Notes under the pieces: generated by a model
Databases searched by the model: none
The model's input: the letters and a program-made list of their open reading frames with translations, nothing else
What the model was told of the DNA's origin: nothing
Source of the DNA: Sphingomonas_E sp042693015
Lineage (GTDB): Bacteria; Pseudomonadota; Alphaproteobacteria; Sphingomonadales; Sphingomonadaceae
Reading direction: 5' to 3'
Length of the DNA stretch: 64,000 nucleotides
Assembly (NCBI RefSeq): GCF_042693015.1
Contig: NZ_CP170544.1
Coordinates: 2,976,001 to 3,040,000, forward strand
Position numbers and translations under genes: made by a program
Shown: positions 34,291 through 42,647 of the stretch, one piece after another
Position numbering within the stretch: position 1 is the stretch's first letter
Layout: each line of letters starts with the position of its first letter

Positions 34291-37234
34291 GGCCAGCCCC
34301 ATGGTCGTGCTGTTGTGCGGGGGCCGGATCAGCACGTGAGGGCGCCGTCGGGGCGTGCTGGCCCTCCTCGACATTCCGGGTCAGGATGTTCGTAAGCCAC
34401 CGGTCCACGACCTCCACCGCAGATTGCGCTCGACCAGCAAGCGCGTGGGCAAGGCCATCTGGTTCCGGGCGCTCGCGAGCCTCTCGCTCCGCGCGCATCC
34501 GATCCTTGCGCTCCTCGCGATCGCCGCGCTGCTGATCCCGGAGTCGGTCCCAGCGCTCTCCGTGGCGCTCCTCGCGGGCCCTGTGGCTGTCGCGATCGAG
34601 CCTGCCGAGGCCTTCTAGTGCGGAGGTCTTCTCGCCGGAGTGGCGTTCAAGCTTCTCGACGAGCCGTTCCCGATCCTCGGTCCACAGCTTCACGCCGTAG
34701 CGAGCGCGCGTGATCGCGGTGTAATAGTTCTGACCGCTCACTAGGCCGGAGTTCACCGGTGCCAGCACATAGGCGCGGTCATAGGTCTTCGACTGTGCGG
34801 AATAGACCGTCTCCGCATAACCATGATCCCAGCTCTTGTGCTGCGAAAGGTCGATGTCCTGGACCCGCCCTTCCCGGTCCCAGCGGATCGTTGCGACCGT
34901 TCCATCCAGGCGCTCCACCGTCCCCCGCTCGGCGTTCTTCAAGCCAAGGTCATGGTTCACCAAACGCCACTGGATGCGGTCACCCGTGGCCAAATCGCGC
35001 TCTTCGCTGCGGAACACATTGACCTGCGAAGCGCGTCCGATACGAGGGTCCCACCGGATGGTCCGACCATGTTCGTCGACCATCCGGACCACCTGCCGAC
35101 CGTTCGCGTCACGGCCGATACCGACAACCCGATATTCGGCGTCGCGAGCAATCCCGAGCCCGGCATTGTCGCGGGAGAAGATCAGCACCTGCCCGCCCGA
35201 ATAGAAGCGGGCGAAGTGCTTCTCCTGATCCGTCATCCCGGCGGGCGTGAGCACTGGGAGGCGAGCGTCTTCCGCCGCAATTGCGCCCTCAGTTTTCAGC
35301 GCTTCCCGGATCTTGCTGTTGACGATCAGGCGGGTGGCATTCTCCAGCACGAGGATATTGGTGTTGGCGCGGTTCTCCGGTTTGAGCCTGGTCCATTCGC
35401 CGACCAGTCCTTTGGCAAGCGCTTCGGCATCCCCACCGCTGACCACCTTGTCGAGGTTCTCGAGCGATGCGGCATAGTTGCCCAGCCGGGCCTGCGTGAC
35501 CGCGGCTTTCATCATGCGCGTTTCCTGGCGCACGGACTCGGTGAGCTCGGCCGTCGGCAGGCCCAGCTTCTGCAACAGCCAGAAGGCCTTTCCCTGTTCG
35601 ATGGCACCCGTCTGCTTGTTGTCTCCGAGGATGATCAGTCGAGCACCGGTTAAGCGGCTGATTTCGAGGACACGTAGCGCCTGCCGGTTGCCGAGCTGGC
35701 CCGCCTCGTCGAGCACGAGGACATAGCTGTCATCGATGTTGCGCCCGCCCCCGGCGACGAGGCTGGCGACCGTCCGGGAATCGATCCGTGCGTCGGCGCC
35801 AAGTTTGGCCGCCGCCGACGATGTTGGCGCGAGCGCGATCAGCGTCATTCCTTGTGGCGCGGTGTCGTTCAATGACTTCACCAGCGTCGATTTGCCCGCA
35901 CCAGCGACGCCATGGACCCCGACAAGACGGTCCCCGGTCGTCCCGATGTGAATGAGCGCTGCCTCCTGGGCAGGATTGAGGCCAGCTTCGGCCATGACAG
36001 CCCGGATGCGTTCGGCCGTCGCAATGGGCGTCGCGTCGCCCAGCGAAAGCGAGAGATGCTCGGAAAGGGCCAGTTCCAGGCGAGCCGTGCGCCGAGTGGT
36101 GCGCCCTCGCGTGTGGATTTCATCTCCGGTTTGATGCCTCGTCGCAAGCAGCTTGAAGCGGTTTTCATGCTCCTCGACCAGGGGGCGAATATCCGAGAGC
36201 CGAACCTCTCCGACATGAGAGGCAAGCGCCAGCCGGAACATGCGTCCCAGATTGTTGACGGCTTCCCGGGTCTCTGCCTGGCGAATACCGAACAGCATTG
36301 CGCGGGCCGAGGTGCGATCATCCGGGCCCCCGATGTCATGCTCGCTGCGGTCTGCACTTTCTCGCGTGGCGTCGAGCGCCTTCCGATAGGGCGCCGATCG
36401 GGATGCCCACTGGTCGTGCAACTGCTCCAGCGAGATTTTCTCCTTCGGACCACGCGTCGCATAGAAGGATTTCTGTCGGCCGGCTTGTCCGGTCAGGCCA
36501 TGCTCCTTGGCATGCGCGTTGATCTGTTCGGCCCGCTGCGACATGGCCTTGGCCAGCTCGGACGGTATCCCCCGGATTTCGAAAAGACCTTTGCGGGGGT
36601 CGAAGTCGATCTGATAGCCAAGCGCGCGAAGGTCGTGCGCCAGCTCGTTGCGATAGACCTGGCCGGCGACGATCTGCTCGACGAACATCGCCCTGGTTTC
36701 GAGACTGACCATCCGATCGCCGTCCTGGCGGTTGGTCATGTTCATGACGACGACATGCGTGTGGAGGTGCGGATCAAGTTCCCGCGATGCATGTTCGGTG
36801 AAGCGCGCGAAGATCAGCCGACCGGTCGTTTCGTGGACGATTTCGCCATCGACTCGGTGCCGCAAGGACGCATGTTCCTCGAGATAGTCGAGCGCTACGC
36901 CGACGGCCTTCTCATGGGCAGCGAGGATACGCTCGTCGCCCATGACGAGCGCCATGATCGAGACGGACTTCGGAGCATTGACCGCAAAATCCCAGCCAGG
37001 GTGATGCTGGATCTTCCCCTCGGCGCGGTGACGGCCAAGCTGAAGATCGCCCACCTTCCCGGCAAGCAGATCCTGGAACACGGCCGGGTCGACCTTACCC
37101 TCCAGCCCGAGTTCGGCGGCGATCTGGCCGCCCCACTCCGAATGCTCGTCGGTGCCCTTGGTGTAATAATCGCCGACCGTATAATAGCGACTGATATTGG
37201 CGGGCGTGCCCTTGAGGCGGATGGGATTGATCAT
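34280..37234 (-). CDS. MobF relaxase/helicase (TrwC/TraI-like)
   Basis: A 984-residue conjugative relaxase that nicks at oriT and unwinds the transferred strand. The N-terminal relaxase domain has two tyrosine pairs (Y17-Y18 and Y23-Y24) and the HxHxH metal site at H156/H158/H160. The C-terminal helicase has Walker A GVAGAGKS at 442-449 and DEAGQLG, plus a highly charged tail. The ATG overlaps the coupling-protein stop by 4 nt. The TrwA-TrwB-TrwC-like order predicts oriT upstream of the small RHH gene, where an F-like nic sequence is found. Confidence 0.95.
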   Translation of the reverse strand: MINPIRLKGTPANISRYYTVGDYYTKGTDEHSEWGGQIAAELGLEGKVDPAVFQDLLAGKVGDLQLGRHRAEGKIQHHPGWDFAVNAPKSVSIMALVMGDERILAAHEKAVGVALDYLEEHASLRHRVDGEIVHETTGRLIFARFTEHASRELDPHLHTHVVVMNMTNRQDGDRMVSLETRAMFVEQIVAGQVYRNELAHDLRALGYQIDFDPRKGLFEIRGIPSELAKAMSQRAEQINAHAKEHGLTGQAGRQKSFYATRGPKEKISLEQLHDQWASRSAPYRKALDATRESADRSEHDIGGPDDRTSARAMLFGIRQAETREAVNNLGRMFRLALASHVGEVRLSDIRPLVEEHENRFKLLATRHQTGDEIHTRGRTTRRTARLELALSEHLSLSLGDATPIATAERIRAVMAEAGLNPAQEAALIHIGTTGDRLVGVHGVAGAGKSTLVKSLNDTAPQGMTLIALAPTSSAAAKLGADARIDSRTVASLVAGGGRNIDDSYVLVLDEAGQLGNRQALRVLEISRLTGARLIILGDNKQTGAIEQGKAFWLLQKLGLPTAELTESVRQETRMMKAAVTQARLGNYAASLENLDKVVSGGDAEALAKGLVGEWTRLKPENRANTNILVLENATRLIVNSKIREALKTEGAIAAEDARLPVLTPAGMTDQEKHFARFYSGGQVLIFSRDNAGLGIARDAEYRVVGIGRDANGRQVVRMVDEHGRTIRWDPRIGRASQVNVFRSEERDLATGDRIQWRLVNHDLGLKNAERGTVERLDGTVATIRWDREGRVQDIDLSQHKSWDHGYAETVYSAQSKTYDRAYVLAPVNSGLVSGQNYYTAITRARYGVKLWTEDRERLVEKLERHSGEKTSALEGLGRLDRDSHRAREERHGERWDRLRDQQRGDREERKDRMRAEREARERPEPDGLAHALAGRAQSAVEVVDRWLTNILTRNVEEGQHAPTAPSRADPAPAQQHDHGAGHDH

Positions 37235-39276
37235 GCCGGCCTCGCCGAGTTCCGGTCGCCACTATGGCGACCATGCTGGCGCAGCCGGGAAGCGGTCGGC
37301 TTCCCGTAAAGCGTGAGCGGTGGGGACGATGGCTGTGCGACATCTCCGGCGCGGCCCGGGTCGGCCGCCTCCGCAATCGGCGCGTCGATCGGTTCCACCG
37401 CTTCGGTTGGTGGTAAAGGAGCGGGCTGGCCCAGCGGCAGTTCGGGTACGCTGTCCGCAGGAGACGAGCGCCGCCGCCGCGTGGTCGGACGCGAGGGCGG
37501 CGGCGGTGGCTCGGCGGGCGGCTCGGGTGGTGCGAGCGGCTCCAAGATCATCCGGACGGGACCGGTCGTGCGCTCCTCAAACGCGGCTCCGATGGAGGGC
37601 ATGCGGTTATAGCTGTCCTCGAAACGCACCACGGGCAGATTGCGGCCGAACCGCAGATAGCCGCAAAGATTGGGAAGGTTGGTGACCTCGGTGTGCATCA
37701 CCAGCGGCCGGGTCACCTGCATCCGCGAGAGGTTCACGCCGTCCCGCATATCATTGACGCCGTAGGACATGCCTTCATTCGCTTCGACCTGCTCGACCTG
37801 GCCGAGATTCTCGCTGACATGCTTCGCGGTCGGGGTGTCATTCGCGCGCAGCGCCACCCAGGTTGAGCAGTAGCCGGTGATCGCCGCGGCATCCTGGATG
37901 CCGTAGGTCGCCTCGAGCTGCGGGTAGCTTTGGAAGCCGAGGATACCGCACCCGCCATATTTCCGGGCGCGGGCCAGGAAGTCGGAAAGGCTCGGCAATT
38001 TCTGGAGCGACGGAAGCTCGTCGATAACGCAATAGAGGCGCCGTGCCCGGTCGGGCGAGAGGCTCATGATCGCGCTGATCGCGATATCGAGCCATACCGT
38101 GATCAGGGGACGGAGCGAGGGAAGCTGATCGGCCTTCACGGTGATGAAGAGCCAACTGTCGTCCCGCTCATTCGCCACCCAGTCGCGGATCGACAGCCCA
38201 TCCTCGGTGTCGTCCAGATAGGCAAACGACCGCATCACCGAGGCGAGTTCAGCCTGGATGCCGGCCGAAGTCCGCTCTCCCTCCATGGAGATGAATGCCG
38301 CCGCGTCGGTCCCCTGCGCGAAGGCGGCGAGATCCTTCAGCTTGGAGCGCAGCAGTGTATCGAGAAGGATCGAGACGAGCGTGCGTTGCTGGCGTGCGAG
38401 TTTGCGGAGCACCGCCACCAGGGTGCCGCGAGCAGACTTGGCCCAGAAGGGATCGCCCGCCTTGTCCGGGATCGTGGACTCCGCGATCTGGTCATAATGA
38501 TAGTCCTTGGGGACATCGACCCAGGGGGACCAGCAGTCGGATCGGACGTCCAGCGGGTTGAGCAGGACGTCAATTCCGGGGCGGTAGAATTTCTCGACGA
38601 AGGTGCCGGCGGTATCATAGACGATCGCCCGCTTACCGCGTTTGCGGATGCCGGCGAGCATCTTGATGATGATGTTGGTCTTGCCGGTGCCCGGAGCACC
38701 GCAGATCAGGATATGCTCCGGCTCGAAGATATCCGGGACATTGACCCCGCCAATCTCGAAGCTGCCCCGTGCATGACGCCACAGCGCGCGGCGTACTTCC
38801 CGCACAGTTCCGAACCGGGCGCCGCGCAAGAACTGGTTGGAGCCGAGGCCCCTTCCCGTCCGGGTGAAATAGAACCAGGCCCAGAACAGCATGGCCAGCG
38901 CGAACACACCCGAGAGCGCCGCCCCGTGGATGAGATAGCGTTCAAACGCCTCCAGCGTGGTGTGTGCGACCCCGGAGTCGAGAAGTCCCTTCGGAGTCGT
39001 CCAATATTCCCGGCCGGCCGGCGTCTTGAACAATATGGGCGTCGCATTGCCCGGAACCGCGTCCCCCATGAAGGTCGCTTGCCCCAGCTTCAGCAGGACA
39101 TAGCGTTCATATTCGGTGGACTTCTCGAACCCGTACCAGATGATCCCGCCGATCCAGATGACCAGCCCCGCCAGCAGGGTCTGATAGAAGACCTGCGTGG
39201 TCATCCGGACATTGTGGACGATCGCCTGGCCGCCGCGCGTCCAGCTCCCCAGCGTATCGTGCCGGAAGATGCTCAT
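37231..39276 (-). CDS. Type IV coupling protein (TrwB/TraD-like)
   Basis: A 681-residue inner-membrane ATPase that delivers the relaxase-DNA complex to a type IV secretion channel. It has two membrane helices near residues 30-48 and 116-136, Walker A GAPGTGKT at 193-200, Walker B YCVIDELPSL, and a proline-rich C-terminal tail. It overlaps both neighbours by 4 nt. No channel genes (virB2-virB11) are visible within the window. Confidence 0.93.
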   Translation of the reverse strand: MSIFRHDTLGSWTRGGQAIVHNVRMTTQVFYQTLLAGLVIWIGGIIWYGFEKSTEYERYVLLKLGQATFMGDAVPGNATPILFKTPAGREYWTTPKGLLDSGVAHTTLEAFERYLIHGAALSGVFALAMLFWAWFYFTRTGRGLGSNQFLRGARFGTVREVRRALWRHARGSFEIGGVNVPDIFEPEHILICGAPGTGKTNIIIKMLAGIRKRGKRAIVYDTAGTFVEKFYRPGIDVLLNPLDVRSDCWSPWVDVPKDYHYDQIAESTIPDKAGDPFWAKSARGTLVAVLRKLARQQRTLVSILLDTLLRSKLKDLAAFAQGTDAAAFISMEGERTSAGIQAELASVMRSFAYLDDTEDGLSIRDWVANERDDSWLFITVKADQLPSLRPLITVWLDIAISAIMSLSPDRARRLYCVIDELPSLQKLPSLSDFLARARKYGGCGILGFQSYPQLEATYGIQDAAAITGYCSTWVALRANDTPTAKHVSENLGQVEQVEANEGMSYGVNDMRDGVNLSRMQVTRPLVMHTEVTNLPNLCGYLRFGRNLPVVRFEDSYNRMPSIGAAFEERTTGPVRMILEPLAPPEPPAEPPPPPSRPTTRRRRSSPADSVPELPLGQPAPLPPTEAVEPIDAPIAEAADPGRAGDVAQPSSPPLTLYGKPTASRLRQHGRHSGDRNSARPA

Positions 39277-39575
39277 GGCCGATCCTGCTCGGGATCGAGC
39301 AGCCCCCTTTCCCGGAGGAGGCGGCGGGCATCGGCGAGGCCCTGTTCAAGGATATCTGGCGTGCGCTTGCCCACCGACGCAGCGAGGATTGCGAGCGTCT
39401 GTATACCGGTCGCATGCAGTTCATCGAAGCGGGCGTGATACCCGGTCGGGTCCGTGCCTTCATGGCGATCGAGGATGTCGCGGCAGTAGGTTGCTGTGGG
39501 CGTTCCCGCGTCGCGGGCACGGGCATCGAGGCGCCTGAAAAGGGCGTCATCGACGCGGATTGTAATGCGAGCCAA
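39273..39575 (-). CDS. Small RHH protein, probable oriT accessory factor (TrwA-like)
   Basis: A 100-residue protein opening MARITIRVDDALFRRLDARARDAG, the beta strand and helix of a ribbon-helix-helix DNA-binding domain. The rest is helical. It is the first gene of the operon with the coupling protein and relaxase, the position of TrwA in R388, a factor that binds oriT and represses its own operon. The repeats at 39674 and 39741 in the adjacent gene-free DNA are candidate binding sites. Function is inferred from fold and position. Confidence 0.65.
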   Translation of the reverse strand: MARITIRVDDALFRRLDARARDAGTPTATYCRDILDRHEGTDPTGYHARFDELHATGIQTLAILAASVGKRTPDILEQGLADARRLLRERGLLDPEQDRP

Positions 39576-40018
39576 GGGCGAGACTCCGGTCTGGCACCCT
39601 GACGATCGTGATGAAGCGCAGCTCTTATACCAGAATTAGCGCTTGATCTCAAGGATTTATGGTCGCTGCCGCTGGCAGCCACATTGTGCCAAGGAAGATC
39701 AAACACTTGGCTCGATCACGCCTATCGCGTGGCTGCCACGGGCAGCCAAACTGCGCCAAAATGGCTGCCGATCTGTGACACATGCAAGATATTATAAATC
39801 CGGCAGAAATTGCGCCGCAGCACCCGTGCGTGGGGTGCATTACAAACGCCCCAGGGCGTGCGTCCTCCCTTTCGCTGCGACAGCGTCGCTGCGTAGCCTC
39901 GCACCGGAAGGGGCGCGGCTCCCCCGAAGGGGCCTCAATGCAATTTTGGCCTTGCGCGCGAGCGCGCGCTTTTGGATGATGACGCTCGGCGGGCAGACCC
40001 ATGAGAAGGACCATGGAT
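39576..40018. other. Probable oriT region
   Basis: A gene-free stretch upstream of the trwA/B/C-like operon. It holds GCGTGGGGTG at 39828-39837, identical to the core of the F plasmid nic region as I remember it. That core sits inside the hairpin GCACCC/GGGTGC (39820-39838), next to ACGCC/GGCGT (39846-39859). Further left are the inverted repeat TGGCTGCC/GGCAGCCA (39730-39748) and two related direct repeats starting at 39674 and 39741 (GGCAGCCA followed by TG-GCCAA). Promoters for both flanking genes must also lie here. Confidence 0.6.
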
Positions 40019-40258
40019 ATGCCGAAACAAACCGACCGCGAACGCCTTGCCGATCTCGAATCCCGGCGTCGCAAGCTCGATGACGAAGTCGAGATTGCCC
40101 GCCGCGCCTTGCGCGGCAAATATGCTGCTTTGGTTCCCGAACTAGCGGTGGAGACGCTGACCGAACGAGAGTTCCGCGACCTTCTGGGCCAAGCGATCCG
40201 CGCGGGTGGTGCCCCTGCGCTTGCAGCGCTCAAGGCGCTGCCGGCTCTTCCCCGCTGA
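40019..40258 (+). CDS. Small coiled-coil hypothetical protein
   Basis: A 79-residue protein, mainly a charged coiled coil (TDRERLADLESRRRKLDDEV) and then a short alanine-rich helix. I know no function; similar small proteins sit beside mobilization genes on alphaproteobacterial plasmids. Of three ATGs at 40001, 40013 and 40019, the last has the AGAAGGA site at proper spacing. It is divergent from the conjugation operon. The roughly 200 bases after it contain no gene I can support. Confidence 0.6.
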   Translation: MPKQTDRERLADLESRRRKLDDEVEIARRALRGKYAALVPELAVETLTEREFRDLLGQAIRAGGAPALAALKALPALPR

Positions 40259-40457
40259 TCGATGAAGTCGCCCGCAGGGCGGCCCAGCGACGAGCATGGC
40301 GGAGCCACGCGCAGGAGGCCGGCGCCCCTTCCGGCGCCGCATCGGCGGGCGACGGACCCGGCACTTCCTGCCGGGTCCCTGAGCCCGACGATCCTGTTCG
40401 CCCGAAAAAATGGGGGACGGTCCGGGCATGACCCGAACCGTCCCCATGGCGCGGACC

Positions 40458-41444
40458 TCACCGCGTTCGTGCCCAGACTGGCGCTCCGCCGTTGCGGCTG
40501 ATGAGGCGCGGACGAACCCCCGCCTCCCCCAGCACGCGGGCGAGATGCGCCTGGATGCCCGACCCTTCGCAGACGATCGCGTCGGCCGGACGCAGCGCGG
40601 CGATGCGGTCGTTGCGGACGAACCCCGCGCGCTTGCCCAGACCCTTTGGAAGGCCGAGCCTGACCAGCTTGACGTCGTTCGATGCGGCCCAGCTTTCAGC
40701 GATGGCGTCCGCTCCGGTATCCTGCGCCGTGGTGAGCAGGACCATGTTCGGTATGAAGGCCTTCACCCTGTCCAGCGCGGCGTGGATCGGTCGATAATCG
40801 TCCCATGCCGCGCCGCCCGAGAAGGCCACGATCGGCCCTTGCGGATGGTGCTGGTCGATCCTGCGATTGCGGCGAGCTGCGAGGAAGTCGGTTGCGTCTA
40901 TGACCGAGGCGGTGCGTTTGCTCGACACCAGCGATCCGCGCGCACTGGACCATGGCTTGCCGGTCTCGGCCCGGAACGATGCGGCGGCGTGGTCCCGCAT
41001 GCAGGCGATGGCGTCGTTCGCTTCATCGAGTTCCCGGCATTTCAGCTGCGCCTCCTCCAGCTCGTTCATCATCACCTCGCTCCCGTCCGCGCACCGGATG
41101 AGATCCTTCACCGCGCGCGCGGCGTCGTCGGCCTGTCCTGCCAGGCCCCGTGCCGTGCTGTGCAGGCTGTTGACGATGCCCCAGGCGATGCGCTCGGCGA
41201 CGCGTTCCAGTCTCGTGTCGCGCAGGACATCGAAGACGGTGCCGATCAGGAGTTCGGTCGCCAGCTGCACCTGCATCGGATCGGGCATGTCGGCGAGGCG
41301 TTCGTCCTCTCCCCGCGCGACGCGGATGCCATCGAGGTCGGAGCTGAAGGCGGCGGTGAAGTCGTTGCTGGGCGCGGCTGTTTCCTCGGCGATGAGATCG
41401 GCGATTTCGGTGAAGTCCCGGATGGTGCGCTTGAAGTTCGTCAT
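40458..41444 (-). CDS. DUF2493 (SLOG-fold) protein, paralogue 1
   Basis: A 328-residue protein: a helical N-terminal region and a C-terminal DUF2493 domain (QGPIVAFSGGAAWDDYRPIHAAL, then NMVLLTTAQDTGADAIAESWA and ADAIVCEGSG). The domain belongs to the YspA/YpsA-like SLOG group, thought to bind nucleotide-derived ligands. CAGGAGG before the ATG at 41444 fixes the start. A clear paralogue lies at 42648, with the small-gene cassette between them. Such proteins are common on sphingomonad plasmids, and their role is not known. Confidence 0.75.
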   Translation of the reverse strand: MTNFKRTIRDFTEIADLIAEETAAPSNDFTAAFSSDLDGIRVARGEDERLADMPDPMQVQLATELLIGTVFDVLRDTRLERVAERIAWGIVNSLHSTARGLAGQADDAARAVKDLIRCADGSEVMMNELEEAQLKCRELDEANDAIACMRDHAAASFRAETGKPWSSARGSLVSSKRTASVIDATDFLAARRNRRIDQHHPQGPIVAFSGGAAWDDYRPIHAALDRVKAFIPNMVLLTTAQDTGADAIAESWAASNDVKLVRLGLPKGLGKRAGFVRNDRIAALRPADAIVCEGSGIQAHLARVLGEAGVRPRLISRNGGAPVWARTR

Positions 41445-41784
41445 GATGACCTCCTGTTTCTTGAAAGAGGTCATTTCCCCTGCACGGGCTCCGAGCGCCG
41501 GGGTCAAGGATCGCGAAGCGACCGCTTTAGCGGCGGTGGGGGTCACGATTTTCTTTGGCGCCGCGCGAGGTGTGCGGAAGAGCGCTGCCCTCTGTTCGCC
41601 AAAGAAAATGGTGGGGCCCCGCCGTCCTTGAGGCCGGTGCTGTCCCCGTGCCATCATAAGACTTGTTGAGAGAGATATTTTACACGGAACGGTGCCGCTG
41701 GGTGCCAAAGCTGCCCCTTGGGCTCGATGCCCATGGGGCAGCTCTATGCGCAGCCAAAGTTAGCGGGCGGAAGACGCCATCATC
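41445..41784. promoter_or_regulatory. Gene-free control region with two strong hairpins
   Basis: This holds a perfect 12-bp inverted repeat, TTTTCTTTGGCG at 41549-41560 and CGCCAAAGAAAA at 41597-41608. It also holds a long hairpin at 41710-41742 whose 14-base arms (GCTGCCCCTTGGGC against GCCCATGGGGCAGC) pair except for one position, around a TCGAT loop. No T-run follows, so it is not a standard terminator. GCAGCCAAAGT at 41750-41760 resembles the GGCAGCCAAACT repeat in the oriT region. It lies upstream of the DUF2493 gene and probably contains its promoter. Confidence 0.5.
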
Positions 41785-42042
41785 TCACCAGTCATAGGCG
41801 GGCAGGTCGGGATGCTCCTGCGCATCGCGGTCAAGCATAATCCAGTCCACGCCGTCCCTGCTTGCGATGTCAAAGCAGCCAGCAAGATCAGCGGGCAGGT
41901 CATCGGGCAAGTCGGTGGCGACGTAGACGAACCATCCATAATCACCCTTCTCGAAGGCCGCGAAGGGGGCGGTGTGCAGATAGATATTACACGTCTCAGC
42001 GGTGACGTTGGCGGTCGACAGGACCAGCATGCGCTCGATCAT
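41785..42042 (-). CDS. DUF5983 family small protein
   Basis: An 85-residue acidic protein. MLVLSTANVTAETCN, the central FEKGDYGWFVYVATDL and the final LPAYDW match the DUF5983 pattern, a family seen on plasmids and in phage-like regions. There are no membrane helices. It belongs to the series of very small genes lying between the two DUF2493 genes. Function unknown. Confidence 0.7.
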   Translation of the reverse strand: MIERMLVLSTANVTAETCNIYLHTAPFAAFEKGDYGWFVYVATDLPDDLPADLAGCFDIASRDGVDWIMLDRDAQEHPDLPAYDW

Positions 42043-42059
42043 GGCTCTTGCTCCTTTGT

Positions 42060-42266
42060 TCAGATGCCGGACCAGTTCACCACCTCAAAGCCCGCATCGA
42101 CCGGTATGTGCTCGCAGAGCAGCTCAACGATACAGGTGGCGACGTCAGGGGCGTCAGGGGTGCCGAAGCGGTCCGCCGCCGCCTCCAGTTTCCCGAAGGA
42201 AACCAGCGCGGCCTGGTGAAGTGCAGCGGGATCGAAGACGTTGAGATCAAGTCGGACGATGGTCAT
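42060..42266 (-). CDS. Small conserved plasmid protein
   Basis: A 68-residue protein (MTIVRLDLNVFDPAALHQAAL, ending NWSGI) without a recognisable domain. It ends 18 bases before the DUF5983 gene, and its ATG overlaps the TGA of a 42-codon frame upstream. The tight packing makes a real gene likely. It has coding-like composition but no motif to suggest a function. Confidence 0.6.
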   Translation of the reverse strand: MTIVRLDLNVFDPAALHQAALVSFGKLEAAADRFGTPDAPDVATCIVELLCEHIPVDAGFEVVNWSGI

Positions 42267-42391
42267 CGGGTTTGCTCCCTTTCCGGTTTTCCAGACTGGC
42301 CCGGAGGCGGCTTGCGCAGCAGCCGGCCCCCGAGATCGAAATGCTTCATGATGGCCGCACTGACCTCGGAGCGAACCCCGATGGCCAGCAC
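42263..42391 (-). CDS. Possible 42-residue peptide gene
   Basis: A GTG-started frame (VLAIGVRSEVSAAIMKHF, then a basic, proline-rich tail) whose TGA overlaps the ATG of the next gene. The 4-nt coupling and the fill of an otherwise empty gap argue for it. The lack of a ribosome site before the GTG and the small size argue against it. Function unknown. Confidence 0.35.
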   Translation of the reverse strand: MLAIGVRSEVSAAIMKHFDLGGRLLRKPPPGQSGKPEREQTR

Positions 42392-42403
42392 GGATGTTCC
42401 GTG

Positions 42404-42634
42404 TCAGTGGAGAACCGAGTCCGTCGGTGGCCGGTAGGCATCGAACGGATTGCCGTCATGGAGATGGCCCAAAGGGGTGATGACATAATCGCCGCCCTCC
42501 CGTCCGACCGCGCAGATGACATAGCGAGGCTCGCCGGTTTCCGTGTCGGTGCATTCGACAAGCGCGAGGTCTCCCGCTTCCGCAGCCTGAAGCAGCGTCG
42601 AGAAGTTCCGCCGAAAGGCGTCTGGAATAGCCAT
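42404..42634 (-). CDS. DUF6117 family small protein
   Basis: A 76-residue protein. MAIPDAFRRNFSTLLQAAEAGDLAL, then CTDTETGEPRYVICAV and FDAYRPPTD, are features I associate with DUF6117, a plasmid-borne family. A GGAAAGGGG site precedes the ATG at 42634, which rules out the longer frame upstream that runs into the DUF2493 gene. Function unknown. Confidence 0.65.
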   Translation of the reverse strand: MAIPDAFRRNFSTLLQAAEAGDLALVECTDTETGEPRYVICAVGREGGDYVITPLGHLHDGNPFDAYRPPTDSVLH

Positions 42635-42647
42635 GCCCCTTTCCCCC

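Noticed and set aside
35912..37309. 465-codon plus-strand frame opposite the relaxase N-terminus
   Set aside because: The minus strand encodes an unmistakable MobF relaxase with HxHxH and tyrosine motifs; the plus frame has none.
37930..39438. 502-codon plus-strand frame opposite the coupling protein
   Set aside because: Antisense shadow; the coupling protein carries Walker motifs and fits the operon.
41710..41742. Rho-independent terminator
   Set aside because: The stem is strong, but no T-run follows on either strand; left as an unexplained hairpin.
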